From assembly GCA_021234155.1 (NCBI GenBank), contig JAJEKV010000397.1, positions 124,001 through 188,000 of the forward strand: 64,000 nucleotides of DNA. Reading direction: 5' to 3'. The notes beneath the pieces are model-generated. The model was not told where the DNA came from. It ran no database searches and was given only the letters and a program-made list of their open reading frames with translations. The translations under genes were made by a program, and so were the position numbers. This DNA comes from Isoetes taiwanensis. Taxonomy: Eukaryota; Streptophyta; Lycopodiopsida; Isoetales; Isoetaceae. Positions within the stretch are counted from its first letter, which is position 1; each line of letters begins with the position of its first letter. Positions 57,329 to 64,000 of the stretch are shown in pieces.

Positions 57329-58990
57329 TCACTCCCGGGCTTTGATGCGGTAGTAGCATGGATATTGGCGGTGTTCATCCTTCAGGAAAATTATGTCTTC
57401 CTCCTCTAGTCTTCTACATTTCCCCCCTTCTTGTCTACCAAATTGATTGGGATCAAAGTTCAGCCCTTCCTCAATTTGCTCTATTTTTGTAACTCTCCCC
57501 TTTTTCACTTCTATTGTTTCATTTTCTAATATGGGTTTAACGAGGCTGCTCCAAATCGAATTTTCTTCATTTGTTTCACCTTCAATTGGTTCCTTTTCCA
57601 TATCACTACTATCACCATTGTCAAGATCTACATGACCATGTCTCATACCAATTTCTTCCTCTAGATCTTTATCCTTTTCTACACTATTCTATTCTATTCT
57701 ATTCTATTCTATTCTCTACACTCACAATCTTATCCTTCTTTGCTAATCACATTTACGGTTTTTGTACGGGGCGTCAAAACTCACATCCCTACTTATGATT
57801 ATCCTTTTACATTTCATGATCATATAACTTATAGGCTTTTGAAATTTCGTCATATCCTACTAAAAACACATTATTTCTCTGTCATCCGACTTTTTTTTCT
57901 TAGTTCCTTAGGAAATGCACAAATCAAACACACCCTAGACTCTATAATCTTCATAATTCACTTCCTTATCACTCCATACTTCCTCGACTACTTTTCGACC
58001 AAGCTTGCTAGCGGAATTCTGTTTTGAACATGTCTGACATGACTTAGCGCTTGCTCCCACAAATAATTTGGAAGTCCTCTATGCTTGACATAGCTCTCCT
58101 GAAGTCTAAAATAGTCCCGTTCTTCGTTCGCAAAACCATTTTATTGGGCGAGTATCGCATGTCAATTGTCTTTTTGATCCCTTCATTCAAGCACTACCTT
58201 TTAAATTCATACGGCGGTATTACGCCATCTCGATCTGATCTAAGACATTTAATTTTCCTATTGGTTTCTTTTTTCTATTTTTGCCTTAAACATTTTAAAT
58301 GCATCGAAAGCCTGATCTTTTGTTTTTAGAGTGTAACATTTTGTTTTTCTAGAAAAAACATCAATGAATGTAACAAAATACCTCTTCCCATGAAGACTTC
58401 TCACGTTCAGAGGACCACAAATGTCCGAATGTATCAGGTCCAGCACACTTTTTGCTCTCTTCTTTGATTTCTGAAATGTCACACGGGTATGCTTGCCTAG
58501 TTTACAGCCATAACATGTGTAGTTTTCAAGGTCCCCATTACAAGCTTCAAATTTTCTCACTTTGATAAAAAATTTCACGTTGTTTTGATGAGTGTGTGCT
58601 AATCTTTCATGCCAAATCCTTGCATTGGGTAAAGATACAACATTTATACTTTCTGTCTTATTTAAGAAACCAATCCTAAATCAATTAACTGACTTACGGA
58701 TATCAGGTTTCTAACAATCGAAGGGACACACAAAACACTTCCAAGATCTACTACATTTCCCTCTAAATTATATAACTCTAACAGTCCAGCCTCCTCCACC
58801 TTTTGAAGCGCGCCATTTCCCATGTACATGATGTGATGTCTTCAACCTTCTCTCCTTTAGCTGGTTTGCTGATTTGACTAATTCCAGCACCCTATTCTTA
58901 AGCTTGCATCTTCAACAACATCTTGAATGGTACGTTAAAAACCAGAATATATGCTGGCCATAGAGTAAAACATCCACTTCATATGAAGCA
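57329..58990 (-). pseudogene. Ty1/copia integrase region, degraded
   Basis: The minus strand at 58578-58258 reads CYGCKLGKHTRVTF, then LDLIHSDICGPLNVRSLHGK and RYFVTFIDVFSRKTKCYTLK. This is the GAG-pre-integrase zinc region followed by the integrase core of copia elements with its first catalytic Asp (HSD). Further left, in shifted frames, come LRSDRDGVIPPYEFKR (second Asp; the usual SDxGxEY is changed), MRYSPNKMVL, KNGTILDF and, near 57800, KRIIISRDVSFDAPYK. The 57646-57329 frame is an acidic linker (EKEPIEGETNEENS). The reverse transcriptase, RNase H and LTRs are absent. Multiple stops and frameshifts make it dead. Confidence 0.75.
57684..57716 (+). repeat. (ATTCT)n microsatellite
   Basis: Six tandem ATTCT units inside the copia relic; on the minus strand this is AGAAT, the same pentamer as at 12188-12213. 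Confidence 0.9.
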
Positions 58991-59940
58991 TCTTAGATTT
59001 CAAATGCGGAAAAAGAGCAGGTCCCTTCCATGCATTGCATCAGTATCAAACCGTTCAACATAAGCATAAATTTGTAAAAAGGTCATATAATAAAAAATTT
59101 TATAACAGGTTCAAAGTGGTTTAGCTCAATCAAGTCAAGAGAAACTGGAATTGTTTTGGAAGTATAAAGAAACACACGTTATATTGCCATGGTTTGGGAA
59201 AGGGGCCTTTGTTTTTGGCGTCCACGCCATTTTGTCCGGATCTATCTATAGCTGAGCCTTCTATGGCGTAGGCTTTCTTTAACTCTTTCTACTATATATC
59301 CATATTGCCTACTAGAATTCCTCATCGGTTCGTTTCCTCTGGCTGATTACATTTGGTTCTAGAGTTGGATCTTTGATTCTTTGTGTCGATTTCTTTTTCT
59401 GCTTATCCCTAGTATGTTCTTGTTTTTAGCATCAAACCTTTCAAGCTTTTTTCTGGGCCCTTTTTTCCTCTGAATTAGTTCGAAATTTCCATTACGATTT
59501 TTTAGCGGGCTTTTTTGCTCCCAACTATAGTTGAATTTTATATCAACTTTGGAAAGCCCATTGGATAAGCTTTTCATCCATCCAAAAATGGCTGAATCCG
59601 ATAGGGAGATATCACGAAAAGCCATTATGCCGAAACTTTTAAGGCCAAAATCACTAATCGCCCTCCTCACTCAAGAGGACCTGCCCGGTTAGGTTGAGCT
59701 TGATATGCTGCCCCGACCAAAAGATATCTTGCAGAGATTCAGAGGCACGCAGAGATAATACCGCATTTACGGTATGCGACGCCGAGCAAGAAGCGGCTCC
59801 TACAGCGTAAGAGCAGTAAGGAAGACCGCTGAGGAGCCCACCAACCGCACTATACAACGGAAGCGAAGACCACTAATCCTACACGCGGGGCCCCCGAGAT
59901 AAAACCCGACTCAAGCAATAGGTGGGATAGCAAAGGAGAA
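58991..59940. other. Spacer; no gene recognised
   Basis: Sequence becomes noticeably more GC-rich from about 59690, leading into the H3 pseudogene. No protein-like frame was recognised in either half. Confidence 0.45.
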
Positions 59941-59946
59941 GGGGAC

Positions 59947-60340
59947 ATGCGCGTTGAGGGACACTAGTTCGGGCCGGCCCGACACCGACCCACCGGAGGC
60001 AAGACCCTTCCCCTTGTACCTCCACCTCGTCAGAGGAAGCCCTGCAGGTTCAGACCAGGAACAGTGGCCTTGCGGGAGATCCGGAAGTATCAAATGTCGA
60101 CGGAGCTCCTATTGCGGAAGTTATCCTTACAGCGGCTCGTCCGAGAAATTGCTCAGCAATTTAAGGCGGACCTACGGTTCCAAACCCACGCCATTCTAGC
60201 AACGCAGTAAAGCCACGAGAAGAGATTACCTTGTCGCCCTTTTCGGCGATGCCAACCTTTGCGCCATACACGCTAAGCGCGTGACTATTATGCCAAAGGA
60301 TTTGGCCTTAGCACGTCAGATTTGTGGGGATCGTAACTAG
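59947..60340 (+). pseudogene. Histone H3 pseudogene
   Basis: From an ATG at 59947 a frame reaches TGGK (59992-60003, the H3 residue 11-14 region). A shortened, altered stretch then loses most of residues 15-37 and the frame re-enters at [20 protein letters not shown] (about 60042-60101). It continues through [20 protein letters not shown] to LATQ, where TAA (about 60207) stops it. After one or more shifts it resumes with codons for [17 protein letters not shown] and ends at TAG 60338-60340. The position equal to residue 41 is Phe and residue 87 is His, unlike the intact H3 at 26.2 kb, so it derives from a different H3 gene. Codon third positions are GC-rich compared with the intact copy. It has no introns. 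Confidence 0.85.
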
Positions 60341-62640
60341 ATCCCCTATTTTGTAATGAATTTGTATCTTTTGTACTCAAAGTTTTTGTATTACTATAAT
60401 CTTACATATTATCAGCTATGTGTAAAACTGCCTGTCTTCTTCATGCAAAACCACCCACATTTCGAGTTCAAAAAAAAAAAAAGGTAAAAATAAATAAAGG
60501 AACAATATATTAATAATAATGATAAAGTAACAGAACCCCAAGGAATATTCCCCGATAAAAGTTTTCTCTTTATAAAAAGGACTTCCTTCTTTTTTAATGT
60601 TTCATTGTTGCTTAGCCTTCCACACTTTTGCTCTTCCCATACCAAATCAAGCTATGGATTATACCAAGCACCACTAGTGGTACCGGGATGGAGAGCATTG
60701 GGACTCTCGAGATCCCATTCGAGCTTCTCCACCCTTATTTGTTGCGGCGGTGGATCTCATGATGAATATGGAGGCTCACCCCGATTATGCAGACTTCTTG
60801 GAGTTTTATACCCAAGAAATGGTCCCCAAATGTCGACCTTATGTCAATCCTCCTTAGCTATATCTTGGGATATACTCATGAAAATGCTAGGGCGACGTCG
60901 ACATGCGAGAGGATACTCTTCGCGACATCCAATGGCGGGCCAAACACGCTCCCATTCTTCATCTTGGGTCCGAGCAAACCTATTTTGAGGTCCGTTTGCC
61001 TTGGCTATTCTTATGGACCAATTACATAGAGGCCCGATTCTACTCCATTGGAAAAAGGCAAGGTGCCTATTCACAGCGACCCCAAAAAAGGGAAGCGGAT
61101 TAGCCATACATATTTTAACCGTTGGAAGCAATTAGCCACCGAAATGCCCATGCCCCGGATTCAGGGGCCATAAACTCGCCGGACTAGATGGGCTTCCCAC
61201 GATCCTTCTCAATAATCAAGAATATCTGCTTGCTTAACGATATCTTGTGGGCATACCGTGTTATTTACCCGATTCAGGAGGTATGAAGAAAGAGCATATC
61301 TTAGACGCAGGCTAGTCGAATCTTGTCAAAGGTGATTTCATTGATTTTCACCCCACGAGTACCCATCCTAGATCCAACCAGTTGCTCGGAGTTCCATTTG
61401 AAAGATCTTGAACTTTGTGGAAACCTTATTAGAGTTGCGGCACCTTATGCTACAAGACCCTCCTTGTCCCCCACCTGAAGATGCTTTTGCGGCCATGGGT
61501 CCACAAGTCCCTAACATCAACGATGTGGTGGTGCCTATGGAGGAAGCCGATGAAGGGGAAGATCTCTATGATAACAAGGAGCATCTCAAAGAGGAGAATG
61601 ACGAAATCTATGAGGAGCGGGGTTACAAGTAAATCTTGAGGGAATTTGGCAATCTCCACAATTCGGAGGTAGCGACCTTGAAGAATCATCTAACAAGATT
61701 CTTCCTCTCGGCCTTTAAGGCAAGGCCAAGTTCTATTCTTTTTCGCTCTAGAGGCTGAGGCATCCACCGCACTAAAAAGGCTTTGTAAAGCTATGGTAGG
61801 GCATAGAAAGCTTCCTACAATCTTCATCTTCTTTGTGCTCGTGAATGCGACTTAGCACTTCTTTGCTCTAGGCGAGATATCGCCGCTGGATGAGCATGAA
61901 GATGCTTGTGGTGCATACCGGGCTCACGCCTTCTCTCCCGGAGTCGCATCAGTAGCTGCCCTTACGATCAGCCTCGGTGTCGTTTTGCTCGCCGTGAGAA
62001 CCAGGGAGCCCCTATGGAGATGGATTAGGATCACGACCTAATTCCCCGAGCATAAATTTTTGACTTCTACTCCTTGGCCTTTGGTCATTATCCTATTGTT
62101 TAAATTCGGTTTTTCCGGGTCCCGAAATCTTTTTGGATTTTTTGCTCAGGTTGGTTTGCCTAAGGTTTGGGGTTTTTTTGTCGCCGCCAAACTTTCCCGA
62201 TCAACCAAAAATCAAAAAACAAAAATTAGGGGTTCGATGGAGTATGGTTTTGGATGTTTCTATTTTTGGATTCGGGATCGAGAGGATCGAAATTTCGACA
62301 GTTGTACACTGCATGCAAATTCGGCATCTAGGAGCTTTTGAATGGCCAAAGAATGAAGTATACGATTCTCTATTTGTCTGAAAATTCTGGCCAATTTCCG
62401 GCTTCTTCGTGCGCATACTATTGTTCGTGGGAGGGACTTTTTGGATTTTTTCCTTCGTGCACCCACTTTGCTCTGTTGTATTCTGGGTTACACAGGTCAG
62501 ACAAAAGCTCCATATCAGCGAACCTAGGCAAAAGCGAGGTAGGCTCCTATAACCGTGAGCTTTTTTGATGCGGGGCTTCTCATTGCTGTTATTTATTTCA
62601 GCTAATGTCTTTGTCTCTGTTCTAATCCTTCTTGAGAGTA
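60341..62640. other. Coding-like remains of unknown family
   Basis: Plus-strand 60715-60860 reads AAVDLMMNMEAHPDYADFLE followed by FYTQEMVPKCRPYVNPP. 60903-61100 reads MREDTLRDIQWRAKHAPILH followed by TYFEVRLPWLFLWTNYIEAR and FYSIGKRQGAYSQRP. 61408-61632 is an acidic stretch. The pieces are separated by stops and frame changes. I do not recognise the family; a retroelement gag or a captured gene are possible. 62060-62560 holds repeats of GGTTTTT/GGATTTTT type without coding. Confidence 0.35.
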
Positions 62641-62870
62641 TGTGTTTTCATTTCCATTCTTGCAGGTTCAGTTTACACTCCACCATGGTGCCAATCTTCT
62701 GGCCTACGATTCTAATCCATCAAAAAGCAGGCTTTGTTTATAGAAGTGGGTTTCTAATATATCTGGCATTCCATCTGTTTGAGCCTTTGACTAGCCCTCT
62801 GATTATATATATTATGGTGTTGCTTTGGCTTGCAAATAATTTTTGTTGTGCATAAATCATCACCTCTAGC

Positions 62871-63895
62871 ATAATAAATTGTATTTGCGGGGGCCCATTT
62901 TCCTGCACCTCCTATTGACCTGCAGCTGAAAGACAATAAATGCATATGGATGAGTAAGGTTTCAAGCCAGACAACCCATGTACACGAAAGGTGATTTATC
63001 TCTTACAGCTTTTTCCTATTTGAAATTTACATTGCCACGGTAGTAGGTTCATCTGTTTTTTCTTTATGTTAGCAGCCAGTGGTTTGCATTAGTTTTTTAA
63101 TGCCAGTGTAATAAAGAGGATATGAAAACATGCATAAGAATTCAATGCACGAAATGATAGTAAATATATCTGCTAATGCCCATGATAGTTTTGCTACTTT
63201 AGGCCATATGTGATAGCTTTGAGCCCTTAAAAATGGAGTTTGTTGACCTACTTTTAGTCACATGTCTTGCAGCATACTATTTTATGTTATGATGATGCAA
63301 GTTACATGAGTCTTTGATTGAATACATAGACATGGTTGACAGGTAGATTGCCCTTCAAAGTCTTTGTGAAATCAAGAATTTAATGCAACAGGTTCTGCAT
63401 CAAGCATGCTTAGATCACGAAATTTCATTACTATGGTAGTATCTTCCTCTGTTTCTTCTTTATGTTAGCAGCCACTGACTTGGCAATGCCAATATGGCAA
63501 AGAGGATATGGAAACAGCTACATTAGGCCACAATTTTGAGCCCTTAAAAATGGAGTTTGTTCACCTACTTTTAGTCACATGTCTTGCAGCATATTGTTTT
63601 ATGTTATGGTGAGCAAGTTACATAGGTCTTTGATTGAATACATAGACATGGTTGATAGGTAGATCTCCCTTCAAAATCCTTGGGAAATCATGAATTTAAT
63701 CCAATGGGCTCTGCATCACACATGCTTAGATCGCAAAATTTCACTATCTATCTATAATAAATTGTATTTGCAGGGCTCATTTTCCTGCACCTCATATTGA
63801 CCTGCAACTGAAAGACAATAAATGCATATGGATGAGTAAGGTCTCATGCCAGACAACCCATGTGCATGAAAGGTGATTTAGATCTTACAGTTTTA
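62871..63895 (+). repeat. Nested direct duplications
   Basis: Segment A (62871-63010) recurs at 63754-63895. Between them, B (about 63022-63128) recurs at about 63420-63517 and C (63219-63424) recurs at 63536-63742. All copies are direct and diverged by a few per cent to ten per cent. The order A-B-C-B'-C'-A' implies at least two successive duplication events. No coding is recognised. Confidence 0.8.
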
Positions 63896-64000
63896 CATTG
63901 TTCTCAGGTAAGAAGACTCCACATATAGCTAGACTCCACATATAGCTTCTGTCACATCTATACATTGCCAGTTTTATGATTTTTTTTACCAATATAGTTA

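Overview
The window is nuclear DNA of a land plant. The evidence is a plastid-targeted fibrillin gene with plant-type short GT-AG introns, a histone H3 gene, 11S seed-globulin relics, an L1 element with a DUF4283-like ORF1, and hAT, Helitron and Ty1/copia remnants. A non-angiosperm (fern or gymnosperm) fits best, because a Penelope-like retroelement is present and the H3 protein combines A31/S87 with Y41/L90. This lineage call is inference; the sequence alone does not name the species. No rRNA, tRNA or CRISPR array was recognised.

Layout. 0-4.3 kb: two decayed tandem copies of an 11S globulin gene end, embedded in short direct repeats. 4.3-5.8, 10.1-11.6, 12.7-14.3 and 49.8-50.2 kb: fragments of several different non-LTR retrotransposons; the one at 10.1-11.6 kb keeps an 18-bp target-site duplication. 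7.2-10.0 kb, minus strand: a hAT-type transposase broken into three pieces. 15.2-22.2 kb, minus strand: a nearly full-length but dead L1. 22.2-26.1 kb: no recognisable gene. 26.2-28.4 kb: the only clearly functional genes, an intronless histone H3 and, about 300 bp downstream on the same strand, a four-exon fibrillin-4 (FBN4/PAP6) gene. 29.1-37.1 kb: a Penelope-like element followed head-to-tail by the first 2 kb of a second copy. 37.1-42.4 kb, minus strand: a Helitron relic that abuts and cuts short the second Penelope-like copy. 42.4-50 kb: mostly low-information DNA with two candidate host exon sets (44.3 kb plus, 46.7-47.6 kb minus). 50.8 kb: a tRNA-like SINE candidate. 51.6-52.3 kb: a degenerate GT-rich minisatellite. 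57.3-59.0 kb, minus strand: copia integrase remains. 59.9-60.3 kb: a second, broken H3. 62.9-63.9 kb: nested duplications.

Most notable is the Penelope-like element. Its reverse transcriptase region has the A, B' and YxDD motifs and a CxC-plus-GH(I/V)xTxD segment in front. It is preceded by a large, still-open ORF1 of unknown family that reads in frame across a 1,144-nt GT-AG intron. Two copies stand head to tail. Tandem copies and retained introns are known Penelope-like traits, but I do not recognise the ORF1 protein and see no GIY-YIG endonuclease domain.

The two live genes are independent in function: H3 packages chromatin and FBN4 acts in plastid plastoglobules. Everything else is decayed or unclassified sequence.
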